Notes: generated by a model from the sequence alone, not told the origin. Counted from the first letter of the stretch, positions 25,181-33,918 are shown. The stretch is 64,000 nt of DNA from Oscillospiraceae bacterium (GCA_018265835.1 JABLYK010000003.1:30754-94753), one strand, 5' to 3'. Translations and numbers: made by a program.

Positions 25181-26104
25181 TCAGATGTCCAAAATGCCGA
25201 GGATGATGATGCCGATGACGACGAGGAGCACCATGAGGTAATGCTTCAGGGAGAGTTTTTCCTTCAAGAACAGGCGGCTCCAAAGCACGGAGGCCACGCA
25301 GTAGGCCGAGATGATCGGCGCAGCGTACATGACGTGAGCCTCGTCCGCAATGGCGTAGATGTACGCAAACTGGCCGGCAGTCTCGAACAGGGCACCGACG
25401 TATTTCGGCGCCTCCAGCTTCGGCACGAGCCGGTCGCGCTTGATGATCACCACGTACACGAACGACACGACCGCCGCGAACAAAAACGTCAGCTCGTACG
25501 CGCAGTTGGCCGAGTCTTCGTCCAGCGTGCGCAGCACCAGGCTATCGGCAAAGGTGCCGGCGGCGTCAAGCAGGCAGTAGGCGATGGGCAGCGCGAGCGC
25601 GAGCCACGACTTGGCATATTTGTAGTTTGACGCCTCCTGCCGCGCGGCGCGCAGCTGCTCGTCCTCGCGCGATTCCACGATGCCGAGACCGATCACGCCG
25701 GCGCACACCAGCGCCACGGCTGCGAGCGCGGCGAGCTTCATGCCGCCGGTCAGCTCGTCGTCCAGTCCGCCGGTGATCAGATACATCACGGCCACCAGCG
25801 CGCCGGAGGCGTTGCAGATCGGGGAGGAAATGGACAGTTCAATGTACCGCAGACCGATGTAGCCGAGCGCCATCGACAGAATGTACAGCAGCGACACGGG
25901 GAGGTAAGTCCAGATGATGTGCCATGAAATTTCCGTGCCGCCGATGAAGATCTCATACGCGGCGTGCAGGCCCATCACAAGGCCGACGGCCATCACCATC
26001 TTCAGGTGCGCCAGATGATCCTTCGGGTCGCGGCAGCCGATTTTGGAAAACAGATCGGAGCCGGACCAGCAGAGCAGCGCAATGATTGCAAGCCAAAACC
26101 ACAT
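25181..26104 (-). CDS. EamA/DMT-superfamily transporter
   Basis: The 307-residue membrane protein has ten predicted helices in two EamA repeats (about 1-135 and 165-305), with PIISAYCVASVLWSRLFLKEKLS near the end, a standard DMT feature. Such proteins export or import metabolites, often amino acids. Its start is one base after the stop of the PLP-lyase gene, so the two are probably co-translated. The substrate might be related to the lyase reaction (inference). Confidence 0.9.
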   Translation of the reverse strand: MWFWLAIIALLCWSGSDLFSKIGCRDPKDHLAHLKMVMAVGLVMGLHAAYEIFIGGTEISWHIIWTYLPVSLLYILSMALGYIGLRYIELSISSPICNASGALVAVMYLITGGLDDELTGGMKLAALAAVALVCAGVIGLGIVESREDEQLRAARQEASNYKYAKSWLALALPIAYCLLDAAGTFADSLVLRTLDEDSANCAYELTFLFAAVVSFVYVVIIKRDRLVPKLEAPKYVGALFETAGQFAYIYAIADEAHVMYAAPIISAYCVASVLWSRLFLKEKLSLKHYLMVLLVVIGIIILGILDI

Positions 26105-26105
26105 G

Positions 26106-27401
26106 TTACCGAATCGCTCCTTTCACCGTGACGAGTCCCGCATCCACCATTTTTTGCAGACTCATGAGAATGCCGAGCTTGGCGTGATACCACGTCAGGC
26201 CACCCTGAAAATAGACGGCGTAGGGCGGGCGGATCGGCCCGTCGGCAGACAGCTCGATGGACGAACCCTGCACGAACGCACCGGCGGCCATGATGACGTC
26301 GGAGTCGTAGCCTGGCATGGCCCACGGAATGGGATCGACGTAGCTGTCCACAGGCGCGGCGGCCTGAATGCCCTTGCAGAAGGCGACCATACCCTCCGCA
26401 GAGCCGAGCTCCACGGCCTGAATGATGTCGTGCCGGGAGGCGGTACTGTCCGGAATGCAGCGGAAGCCAAGGCGTTCATAGACGTTTGCGGCGAAGATCG
26501 CGCCCTTGAGTGCGCCGGCGGTGACGGTCGGCGCGAGGAAGAAGCCCTGATAAAACGCGGGCATCAGACCGAGATTCGCGCCCACCTCCTGGCCGAGCCC
26601 GGGGGCGCTCAGGCGGTAGGCGCAGCGCTCGACCAGATCGGCGCGGCCGCAGATATACCCGCCGATGGGCGCAAGACCGCCGCCGGGATTTTTGATGAGC
26701 GAGCCGACGATCAGGTCTGCGCCCACGTCGGACGGCTCGATGGCCTCCACAAATTCGCCGTAGCAGTTGTCCACCATGCAGATCGCGTCAGGCTTGACGC
26801 GCTTGACGAACGCGATCAGCTCACCGATCTGCTGCACGGAGAAGGTCGGGCGCGTGGCGTAGCCCTTCGAGCGCTGGATGGTGACCAGCTTCGTGCGCGG
26901 GTTGATGGCCTTTTCAATGGCGGGATAGTCGAACGTCCCGTCCGGCAGCAGCTCTACCTGCGCGTAGCGCACGCCGTATTCCTTCAGCGAGCAGGTGCTC
27001 TCCCGGATGCCGATGACCTCCTCCAGCGTGTCGTACGGCGCGCCGGCGGGGGAGAGCAGCTCGTCCCCCGGCAGGAGGTTCGCGCTCAGCGCCACGGTCA
27101 GCGCATGGGTGCCGCAGGTGATCTGCGGGCGCACGAGCGCCGCCTCGGTGTGGAAGCAGTCGGCATACACGCGCTCCAGATTGTCGCGCCCGGCATCGTT
27201 GTAGCCGTAGCCGGTGGTGGCGGCAAAATGCGTGGCGTTCACGCGGTTTTTCTGCATCGCGTGGATCACCTTGCACTGGTTGTATTCCGCCGTCTCGTCG
27301 ATCTTGGCGAAGCGCTCCTTCAACCCATCGAGGATCGCCTCGCCGTATGCATAGACCTCGGCGCTGACGCCGAGGGATTCGTACATGGCTTCGGTGTTCA
27401 T
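26106..27401 (-). CDS. PLP-dependent lyase, methionine gamma-lyase family (YnbB-like)
   Basis: The 431-residue protein belongs to the YnbB group annotated as methionine gamma-lyase family or aluminium-resistance protein; its physiological reaction is not known. The PLP lysine is in VGSLIKNPGGG, the PLP aspartate in CMVDNCYGEFVE, and the N-terminal TTGYGYNDAGRD and RPQITCGTHALTVAL regions are typical. Its ATG overlaps the AbrB-like stop by 4 nt. Downstream is an EamA transporter. Confidence 0.93.
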   Translation of the reverse strand: MNTEAMYESLGVSAEVYAYGEAILDGLKERFAKIDETAEYNQCKVIHAMQKNRVNATHFAATTGYGYNDAGRDNLERVYADCFHTEAALVRPQITCGTHALTVALSANLLPGDELLSPAGAPYDTLEEVIGIRESTCSLKEYGVRYAQVELLPDGTFDYPAIEKAINPRTKLVTIQRSKGYATRPTFSVQQIGELIAFVKRVKPDAICMVDNCYGEFVEAIEPSDVGADLIVGSLIKNPGGGLAPIGGYICGRADLVERCAYRLSAPGLGQEVGANLGLMPAFYQGFFLAPTVTAGALKGAIFAANVYERLGFRCIPDSTASRHDIIQAVELGSAEGMVAFCKGIQAAAPVDSYVDPIPWAMPGYDSDVIMAAGAFVQGSSIELSADGPIRPPYAVYFQGGLTWYHAKLGILMSLQKMVDAGLVTVKGAIR

Positions 27402-27643
27402 TTTGTCTCTCCTTGCTCCAGATTTCCAAAAATTTTGGCCGCCACGTCGTGGATGACCTCCGGCCGCGTCACAACAATGCCGTTTTCCTCATCGCCGAGG
27501 ATCAGCAGCGTGTCGCCGGGCTGGATGCCGAACACGGTGCGGGCCTCCTTCGGGATCACGATCTGGCCCTTTTCACCGACCTTGACCGTACCGAACACGT
27601 GCTTGCCCTTGGGCATTCCGAGGATGTGTTTCCCTCCAGGCAC
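27398..27643 (-). CDS. AbrB/SpoVT-type transcription regulator
   Basis: The 81-residue protein has a SpoVT/AbrB DNA-binding domain: GTVKVGEKGQIVIPKEARTV, then FGIQPGDTLLILGD. These dimeric swapped-hairpin proteins bind AT-rich or palindromic DNA. The start is GTG, either at 27643 (GGAGGGG five bases upstream) or at 27658; the former is preferred. It is the first gene of a three-gene leftward operon and lies downstream of a TTGACA/TATCAT promoter and a perfect palindrome, which suggests autoregulation. Confidence 0.87.
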   Translation of the reverse strand: MPGGKHILGMPKGKHVFGTVKVGEKGQIVIPKEARTVFGIQPGDTLLILGDEENGIVVTRPEVIHDVAAKIFGNLEQGETK

Positions 27644-27673
27644 ATCGACCCCTCCCACACTAAAATCATACTT

Positions 27674-27689
27674 TTCCTACTTGTAGGAA
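27674..27689. promoter_or_regulatory. 16-bp palindromic operator candidate
   Basis: TTCCTACTTGTAGGAA, a perfect palindrome 4-19 bp downstream of the -10 box of the AbrB-like gene, across the expected transcription start. It is a good site for repression by the AbrB-like protein (inference). Confidence 0.6.
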
Positions 27690-27692
27690 TTG

Positions 27693-27721
27693 ATGATACC
27701 GCGGAACGGCCGTCTTGTCAA
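27693..27721 (-). promoter_or_regulatory. Promoter of the AbrB-lyase-EamA operon
   Basis: Minus strand TTGACA (27721-27716), 17-bp spacer, TATCAT (27698-27693). Confidence 0.8.
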
Positions 27722-27770
27722 CCGCCGGATGGAGCATACCGCGAATTTTGGGCGCAAGCGCAAAAAAATG

Positions 27771-27799
27771 TTGAAGATTTGCGCATTCGGTGATACCAT
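27771..27799 (+). promoter_or_regulatory. Possible xpt promoter
   Basis: TTGAAG (27771-27776), 17-bp spacer, TACCAT (27794-27799). Only a moderate match; no purine riboswitch is seen here. Confidence 0.45.
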
Positions 27800-27833
27800 A
27801 TGCGCAACTATCGCGCATGTGGGAGGCGGCAGG

Positions 27834-28406
27834 ATGAGAGTATTGGAGGAGCGCATCCGCACGGACGGACAGGTAAAGTCCGCCGATGTTTTGAAGGTGG
27901 ACAGCTTTTTGAACCATCAGATGGACGTGAAGCTGTTCTGGGCGATGGCCGAGGAGTGGAAGCGGCTGTACGACGGCTGCGGCGTCAATAAGCTTCTGAC
28001 GATCGAGGCCAGCGGCATCGGCATCGCGGCGGTCGCGGGGCTGGTGTTTGACTGCCCGGTTGTGTTTGCGAAAAAGGGCAAGTCCCGCAACGTGTCCGAC
28101 GACGTGTATTCCACGCAGGTCACGAGTTTTACGCACGGCACTGTGAACACGGTGCAGGTGTCGAAGGAGCATCTGCTGCCGGAAGACCGGATTCTCATCA
28201 TCGACGACTTTCTCGCCAACGGCGCTGCGCTCGACGGGCTGATTGATCTGGTGGAGCAGGCGGGCGCTGTGGTTGTGGGCGCGGGGATTGCGATTGAAAA
28301 GGCGTTTCAGCCCGGCGGCGCACGCATCCGCGCGCGGGGCTGCCGCGTGGAATCGCTGGCGCGCATCGCTGCGATGGACCCGGAGACGGGCATTCAGTTC
28401 TGTTAA
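27834..28406 (+). CDS. xpt: Xanthine phosphoribosyltransferase
   Basis: It converts xanthine and PRPP to XMP in purine salvage. 190 residues, usual length; N-terminal MRVLEERIRTDGQV, the base-binding IEASGIGIAAVAG and the PRPP loop ILIIDDFLANGAAL are present. The ATG follows a weak GGGAGG site. It is next to the guanine-riboswitch-controlled nucleoside ABC operon, forming a purine-salvage block, though the riboswitch is downstream of it. Confidence 0.97.
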   Translation: MRVLEERIRTDGQVKSADVLKVDSFLNHQMDVKLFWAMAEEWKRLYDGCGVNKLLTIEASGIGIAAVAGLVFDCPVVFAKKGKSRNVSDDVYSTQVTSFTHGTVNTVQVSKEHLLPEDRILIIDDFLANGAALDGLIDLVEQAGAVVVGAGIAIEKAFQPGGARIRARGCRVESLARIAAMDPETGIQFC

Positions 28407-28482
28407 AAGAAAAACGGGGCGCGAATTGCGCATTTTGCTGGGAAAGTGTTGAAAAGCCGTGCATTTTTCCACGATTCGACAC

Positions 28483-28511
28483 TTGACATCGCCGCGGCGG
28501 AATGGTACTTT
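28483..28511 (+). promoter_or_regulatory. Promoter of the purine-riboswitch BMP operon
   Basis: TTGACA (28483-28488), 17-bp spacer, TACTTT (28506-28511), about 40 bp ahead of the aptamer. Confidence 0.75.
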
Positions 28512-28550
28512 AGAACGGTGTCCGGTGTTGACACTGCAGATAATTTCAGA

Positions 28551-28624
28551 TGAATCGATATAACCCAAATGATATGGATTTGAAGTCTCTACCCGGTTGC
28601 CGTAAATGACCGGACTATCGATGT
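28551..28624 (+). ncRNA. Purine riboswitch, guanine class
   Basis: The aptamer matches the purine consensus: P1 arms ATCGATA/TATCGAT, TATAA after the first arm, ATGATATGG in P2/L2, GTCTCTACC in J2/3, the L3 segment GCCGTAAATG and GGACTAT. The specificity base in GACTAT is C, as in guanine/hypoxanthine binders (adenine types have U). The core U of CTCTACC is kept, which argues against the deoxyguanosine variant. One J2/3 base differs from the commonest form (C for U). Confidence 0.93.
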
Positions 28625-28630
28625 GTTTTT

Positions 28631-28705
28631 CGGGAGAATAGCCAGCCTGCGCCGTTCTCCCGCTCGCATTGGTGGAGCACTTCCCGCCAATGCGATTTTG
28701 TTTTT
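28631..28705 (+). terminator. Riboswitch expression platform with terminator
   Basis: A CGGGAGAA/TTCTCCCG hairpin (28631-28662) is followed by CGCATTGG/CCAATGCG (28665-28694) with an ATTTTGTTTTT tail. The second hairpin is the terminator; guanine binding would be expected to favour termination. Confidence 0.8.
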
Positions 28706-28759
28706 GTTATCCAATTGCATCCGCAATGAAGATAAAATTGAAATTGAGGAGACTGCACG

Positions 28760-29977
28760 ATGAAAAAGTTTGTAGCAATGCTGCTGGCGCTCGTTATGGT
28801 GTTTGCGCTGTGCGCCTGCGGCAACAAGACGGACGACGACAAGGGTAACGATGCCGCCGCAAATCTCAAGGTGGGCTTCATTTGCCTGCACGATGAAAAC
28901 TCTACGTATGACAAGAACTTCATCGACGCCGCAAAAGCTGCCTGCGCAAATCTCGGGCTGAGCGAAGATCAGTACATCATCAAGACCAGTATTCCTGAGA
29001 ACCAGGAATGCTACAATGCCGCCGCCGACCTCGTCGATGCCGGCTGCAATGTTGTTTTTGCCGACAGCTTTGGCCATGAGGACTTCATGATTCAGGCCGC
29101 CAAGGAGTTCCCGGACGTTCAGTTCTGCCACTCCACCGGCACCAGAGCGCACACGGAAGGTCTCAGCAACTACCACAACGCATTTGCTTCCATCTATGAA
29201 GGCCGCTACCTCGCCGGCGTCGCTGCCGGTATGAAGCTCAACGAGATGATCGAGGCTGGCGATTTCACCGCTGACGAGGCCAAGATGGGCTATGTCGGCG
29301 CATTCACCTATGCGGAAGTGATCTCCGGCTACACCTCCTTCTTCCTCGGCGCAAAGTCCGTCTGCCCGAGCGTGACGATGGACGTCACCTTCACCGGCTC
29401 CTGGTATAACGAGGCGCTGGAGAAGGAAGCTGCCCAGAAGCTCATTGACGGCGGCTGCAAGCTCATCAGCCAGCACGCGGACTCCATGGGCGCGCCCACT
29501 GCCTGCGAGAGCAAGGGCGTTCCGAACGTCTCCTACAACGGCAGCACGCTGTCTGCCTGCCCGAACACCTTTATCGTTTCCTCCCGGATCGACTGGACCC
29601 CGTACTATGAGATGGTCATCAAGGCCGTGATGGACGGCACGTCCCTGGAAGCTGACTGGACCGGCACCCTTGCGACCGGCTCCGTCGTGCTGACCGACGT
29701 CAACGAGGACGTTGCCGCCGAAGGCACTGCCGACAAGATCGCCGAAGTGAAGGCTGCGCTCGAGGATGGTTCCCTGCATGTGTTTGACGCGAGCACGTTC
29801 ACGGTCGAAGGCAAGACCCTCGACTCCCACATGGCCGATGTTGACACCGACGCAGATTACACGCCGGATACGGAAGCGATTTCCGACGGCTATTTCCACG
29901 AGTCCGAGTACCGCTCCGCACCGTACTTCGATCTGCAGATTGATGGCATCACGATGCTGGACACCAACTTTGGCTGA
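28760..29977 (+). CDS. BMP-family nucleoside-binding lipoprotein
   Basis: The 405-residue extracytoplasmic lipoprotein binds the substrate for the ABC transporter encoded downstream. The signal peptide MKKFVAMLLALVMVFALCAC ends in a lipobox with C20. The BMP domain begins at KVGFICLHDENSTYDKNF and contains NVVFADSFGHEDFMIQAAKEFPDVQF and ISQHADSMG. BMP proteins with this transporter type bind purine or pyrimidine nucleosides; the guanine riboswitch points to purine nucleosides here. The C-terminal extension after about residue 350 is not typical of the core domain. Confidence 0.95.
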   Translation: MKKFVAMLLALVMVFALCACGNKTDDDKGNDAAANLKVGFICLHDENSTYDKNFIDAAKAACANLGLSEDQYIIKTSIPENQECYNAAADLVDAGCNVVFADSFGHEDFMIQAAKEFPDVQFCHSTGTRAHTEGLSNYHNAFASIYEGRYLAGVAAGMKLNEMIEAGDFTADEAKMGYVGAFTYAEVISGYTSFFLGAKSVCPSVTMDVTFTGSWYNEALEKEAAQKLIDGGCKLISQHADSMGAPTACESKGVPNVSYNGSTLSACPNTFIVSSRIDWTPYYEMVIKAVMDGTSLEADWTGTLATGSVVLTDVNEDVAAEGTADKIAEVKAALEDGSLHVFDASTFTVEGKTLDSHMADVDTDADYTPDTEAISDGYFHESEYRSAPYFDLQIDGITMLDTNFG

Positions 29978-29995
29978 TATCTGACAAACAAGCAG

Positions 29996-30212
29996 AGGGA
30001 AGGCCTGTACACAGGTCTTCCCTTTGGCTGTAGATTGGGCTGCCGCCCATGTGGAGTGCTGCATGGGGCGGGGCCGGGAGGGGATTGGGTATTCCCTCCC
30101 GGAAATTTCAATTTTCCTGCAATCCGGGGATTTTGAAATGCCCGGATTGCAGCCTCAAAGGGAAGCCCACGGGCTTCGCTTTGAGGGAAGGCCTGCCGCA
30201 CAGGTCTTCCCT
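29996..30212 (+). repeat. Cluster of hairpins between the BMP and ATPase genes
   Basis: The 312-nt gap holds no gene but at least five stem-loops: 29996-30023 (AGGGAAGGCCTGT/ACAGGTCTTCCCT), 30074-30102, 30117-30152 (perfect 12-bp CTGCAATCCGGG stem), 30153-30186 (16-bp arms, one mismatch) and 30184-30212, a near copy of the first. The last two share bases and exclude each other. Probably involved in differential expression or mRNA stability. Confidence 0.8.
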
Positions 30213-30289
30213 CGTCCCTGCTTTAAAGGACGGCGCGCTGACTGCGCCGCCGTTTCAAGCAGTGACACTTTGGATGAGGGGGTACCACT

Positions 30290-31822
30290 TTGGAGAATCA
30301 AATTGCCGCAGTAAAAATGCGCAATATTACCAAACGCTTTGGCTCCGTCGTGGCAAACGACCGGGTTTGGCTCGATATTTACAGGGGTGAGATTCTGGCG
30401 CTGCTCGGCGAAAACGGCAGCGGCAAGACCACGCTGATGAACATGCTCTCCGGCATCTATTACCCGGACGAGGGGGAGATTTTCATCGACGGAGCGCCGA
30501 TCACCATCCGCAGCCCGAAGGATGCTTTTGACAAAGGCATCGGCATGATCCACCAGCACTTTAAGCTGGTCGATGTGTTTACTGCTGCGGAGAACATCGT
30601 CCTCGGCATGGAGGACAAGCTGGATTTGAAGGCTGCGAGCCGGAAAATCCGTGAAATCTGCGAAGCCTACGGCTTTGAGGTGGATCCCAATCAGAAGATT
30701 TATGATATGTCCGTGTCGCAAAAGCAGACGGTCGAGATTGTGAAGGCGCTCTATCGCGGCGCAGATATTCTCATTCTCGACGAGCCGACCGCCGTGCTCA
30801 CGCCGCAGGAGACGGACAAGCTCTTCGCAGTGCTGCGCAGCATGCGCAGCGCCGGCAAGGCCATTGTCATCATTACGCACAAAATGCACGAGGTGGAGGA
30901 GCTGAGCGACCGCGTCGCCATTTTGCGCCATGGTCAGTTCATTGGCGATATGCTCACCAAGAACACCAACGCGCAGGAGATGACAAACATGATGGTCGGG
31001 CGCGCCGTGTCGCTGAACATTGAGCGGCCGGATCCGGTCGATCCCAAACCGCGCATCGAGGTCAAGGGACTCACGGTGCGCAGCATCGACGGCATTTTGA
31101 AGCTCGACGACGTCTCCTTCACCGCCAATTCCGGCGAAATTCTCGGCATCGCGGGCATCTCCGGCTGCGGCCAGAAGGAGCTGCTCGAGGCCATCGCCGG
31201 CCTGCAGCCCACCGAAGCGGGCAGCATCTGCTACATCAGCGACGACGGGGAGCGCGAAGAGCTGCTTGGCAAGGATCCGCTGCACATTGCGGAGATGGGC
31301 GTCGCCCTCTCGTTTGTGCCGGAGGACCGGCTGGGTATGGGCCTTGTTGGGAACATGGACCTGTCCGATAATATGATGCTCCGCTCCTTCCGCAAGGGCA
31401 AGGGCATCCTCACGGACCGCAAGACGCCGAAAAAGCTCGCCGAAACGGTCGTGGAAGAGCTGGACGTCAGCACGCCGGGCGTCAGCACGCCGGTGCGGCG
31501 GCTGTCCGGCGGCAACGTGCAGAAGGTGCTCGTCGGCCGCGAGATCGCCTCGGCGCCGACCGTGCTGCTGACTGCTTACGCGGTGCGCGGACTGGACATC
31601 AACGCTTCTTACACCATTTATGATCTCATCAACCGCCAGAAAGCGCAGGGCGTCGCCGTCATTTATGTCGGCGAGGATCTGGATGTGCTGCTGGAGCTGG
31701 CCGACCGCATTCTCGTGCTCTGCGGCGGCAAGGTCAGCGGAATCGTGCCGGGACGCGGCGCAACCAAGCGCGACGTCGGCATGATGATGACCCGGCTGGG
31801 AGGGAGGAAAGCCGATGAATAA
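30290..31822 (+). CDS. Nucleoside ABC transporter, double ATPase subunit
   Basis: The 510-residue protein has two ATP-binding domains energising the BMP-dependent importer. Domain 1 is canonical (Walker A GENGSGKTT, signature MSVSQKQ, Walker B ILILDEPTA). Domain 2 departs: no proper Walker A (GISGCGQKE), signature LSGGNVQK, and LLTAYAVRGLD where relatives have an AAQPTRGLD-type stretch. One weak site is normal in this family. The start is TTG at 30290 with GAGGGGG about 8 nt before it; the first ATG is nine codons later. Its stop overlaps the permease start by 8 nt. Confidence 0.92.
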   Translation: MENQIAAVKMRNITKRFGSVVANDRVWLDIYRGEILALLGENGSGKTTLMNMLSGIYYPDEGEIFIDGAPITIRSPKDAFDKGIGMIHQHFKLVDVFTAAENIVLGMEDKLDLKAASRKIREICEAYGFEVDPNQKIYDMSVSQKQTVEIVKALYRGADILILDEPTAVLTPQETDKLFAVLRSMRSAGKAIVIITHKMHEVEELSDRVAILRHGQFIGDMLTKNTNAQEMTNMMVGRAVSLNIERPDPVDPKPRIEVKGLTVRSIDGILKLDDVSFTANSGEILGIAGISGCGQKELLEAIAGLQPTEAGSICYISDDGEREELLGKDPLHIAEMGVALSFVPEDRLGMGLVGNMDLSDNMMLRSFRKGKGILTDRKTPKKLAETVVEELDVSTPGVSTPVRRLSGGNVQKVLVGREIASAPTVLLTAYAVRGLDINASYTIYDLINRQKAQGVAVIYVGEDLDVLLELADRILVLCGGKVSGIVPGRGATKRDVGMMMTRLGGRKADE

Positions 31823-32930
31823 ACACAACAGGGAATCCCGGTTTCACATCGTCAAGCGCGATGCGCTGCCCTGGTACCGGGCGTGGGGCATCCGCGCAAT
31901 CGCAATCGTTGCGGCGCTGCTGCTGTGCGCGCTCATTACGACCCTCTGCACCGGCCTGAACCCGCTGCAGGTCTACGGCACCATGTTTCAGGGCGCGTTC
32001 GGCTCGGAGCGCAGAATCTGGATTCTGCTGCAGAATCTCGCCATTCTGCTGTGCATTTCCCTCGCGGTTACGCCCGCGTTCAAAATGCGGTTCTGGAACA
32101 TCGGGGCGGAGGGACAGGTGCTTGCGGGCGGCCTCGCTGCCGCAGCCTGCATGATTTGCCTTGCCGGTAAGCTGCCGAACGGGCTTTTGATTGCGGTCAT
32201 CTGCGTCGCCGGTGTGCTCGCGGGTGCAATCTGGGCGGTCATCCCTGCAATTTTCAAGGCCAAGTGGAACACCAATGAGACACTCTTCACCCTCATGATG
32301 AACTACGTTGCCATGCAGCTTGTCGCCTACTTTATCATCATCTGGGAGGTGCCGAAGGGTTCCGGTAAGGTCGGCATCATCAATCAGGCGACGGAGATCG
32401 GCTGGCTTCCGCAGATCGGCGGATACAAGTATCTGCTGAACATTCTGGTCGTCACGGTGCTGACGGTGCTGGTTTACATCTATCTCAATTACAGCAAGCA
32501 TGGCTATGAGATTTCCGTGGTCGGCGAGAGCGAGCGCACGGCCCGCTATGTCGGCATCAAGGTGGAAAAGGTCATCATCCGCACGATGCTGCTCTCCGGC
32601 GCGCTGTGCGGTGTCGCGGGGGTGCTGCTCGTGTCGGGCACCGACCACACCATCGCAACCAACATTGCCGGCGGCCAGGGCTTTACCGCCGTTATGGTTT
32701 CGTGGCTGGCGAAGTTCAACCCCATCAGCATGATTTTTACCAGTCTGCTGCTCGTGTTCCTCAACCGCGGCGCGCTGGAAATTTCCACGGTTTTTAGCCT
32801 GAACCAGTCGTTTGCGGATATTCTGTCCGGCATTATCATTTTCTTCATCATCGGCTGCGAGTTCTTCATCTCCTACAAGATCAGCTTCCGTAAGCCGGCA
32901 AAGAAAGCGGGAGGTGCGGAACATGTTTGA
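31815..32930 (+). CDS. Nucleoside ABC transporter permease 1
   Basis: The 371-residue permease of the BPD_transp_2 type (NupP/YufP-like) has about 9-10 membrane helices, with MRFWNIGAEGQVLAGGLAAAA, a family hallmark, at about residues 88-110 and GAEGQ as its core. It overlaps both the ATPase gene (8 nt) and permease 2 (8 nt), which implies tight co-translation. Acts as one half of the membrane channel. Confidence 0.93.
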   Translation: MNKHNRESRFHIVKRDALPWYRAWGIRAIAIVAALLLCALITTLCTGLNPLQVYGTMFQGAFGSERRIWILLQNLAILLCISLAVTPAFKMRFWNIGAEGQVLAGGLAAAACMICLAGKLPNGLLIAVICVAGVLAGAIWAVIPAIFKAKWNTNETLFTLMMNYVAMQLVAYFIIIWEVPKGSGKVGIINQATEIGWLPQIGGYKYLLNILVVTVLTVLVYIYLNYSKHGYEISVVGESERTARYVGIKVEKVIIRTMLLSGALCGVAGVLLVSGTDHTIATNIAGGQGFTAVMVSWLAKFNPISMIFTSLLLVFLNRGALEISTVFSLNQSFADILSGIIIFFIIGCEFFISYKISFRKPAKKAGGAEHV

Positions 32931-33918
32931 TTTTGTGTCCTTTATTCCCCGCGCCATTGTGCAGGGCATTCCGCTGCTGTTTGGCAGCACCGGCGAGACG
33001 CTCACCGAAAAGTCCGGCAACCTGAACCTTGGCATTGCGGGCATCATGTATGTCGGCGGCATCTGCGGGGTGATTGGCGCGTTCGTTTATGAACAGGCCG
33101 CCGGCGGCGCCGCGGGCATGAACGGCTTTCTCGCCATTGCAATTCCGCTGCTGTCGTGCCTGCTCGGCTCTCTGCTGATGGGACTGCTCTATTGCTTCCT
33201 CACGGTCACGCTGCGCGCCAACCAGAACGTCACCGGCCTTGCGCTCACGACGTTTGGCGTCGGCTTCGGCAACTTCATGGGCGGCTCGCTCATCAAGCTC
33301 ACCGGCAGCGAGGTGCCGTCCATTGCCCTTTCGGCCACGAACCGTTATTTTGCCAAATCGCTGCCGTTTGCGGCGGATCTCGGCTGGTTCGGGAAGATCT
33401 TTCTGTCCTATGGCTTTCTGGCATACGTCGCCGTCGCCATCGCGCTGATTGCGGCCTATGTGCTCAAGCGCACCCGCGTGGGACTGCATCTGCGTGCAGT
33501 CGGCGAGAACCCGAACACTGCGGACGCGGCCGGCATCAATGTGAACAAGTATAAATACCTTGCCACGTGCATCGGCAGCATGATTGCCGGACTCGGCGGG
33601 CTGTACTATGTCATGGACTATGCCTGCGGCGTGTGGTCGAACGACGCCTTTGGCGACCGCGGCTGGCTCGCCATTGCGCTTGTCATTTTCACGGTCTGGA
33701 AGCCGAATATCGGTGTGCTCTCCTCGTTCCTGTTTGGCGGGCTGTACATTCTGCACATCTTCCTGCCGACCGGTACGAATCTGGCGGTCAAGGAGCTGTA
33801 CAAAATGCTTCCGTATGTCGTCACGATCCTTGTGCTCATCGTTACAAGTATGCGATCCCGCCGCGAGAATCAGCCGCCCGCGAGTCTGGGCATGGCCTAT
33901 TTCCGGGAGGAACGATAG
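32923..33918 (+). CDS. Nucleoside ABC transporter permease 2
   Basis: The 331-residue partner permease (NupQ/YufQ-like) with SGNLNLGIAGIMYVGGICGV near the start, NQNVTGLALTTFGVGFGNF and the C-terminal GDRGWLAIALVIFTVWKP loop, typical of this subfamily. The ATG at 32923 has GGAGGTG upstream. It is the last gene of the operon, ending at a shared terminator. Confidence 0.93.
   Translation: MFDFVSFIPRAIVQGIPLLFGSTGETLTEKSGNLNLGIAGIMYVGGICGVIGAFVYEQAAGGAAGMNGFLAIAIPLLSCLLGSLLMGLLYCFLTVTLRANQNVTGLALTTFGVGFGNFMGGSLIKLTGSEVPSIALSATNRYFAKSLPFAADLGWFGKIFLSYGFLAYVAVAIALIAAYVLKRTRVGLHLRAVGENPNTADAAGINVNKYKYLATCIGSMIAGLGGLYYVMDYACGVWSNDAFGDRGWLAIALVIFTVWKPNIGVLSSFLFGGLYILHIFLPTGTNLAVKELYKMLPYVVTILVLIVTSMRSRRENQPPASLGMAYFREER

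Noticed and set aside
27660..27833. Purine riboswitch before xpt
   Set aside because: xpt often has one, but none of the conserved aptamer segments is in this gap; the aptamer found is before the BMP gene.
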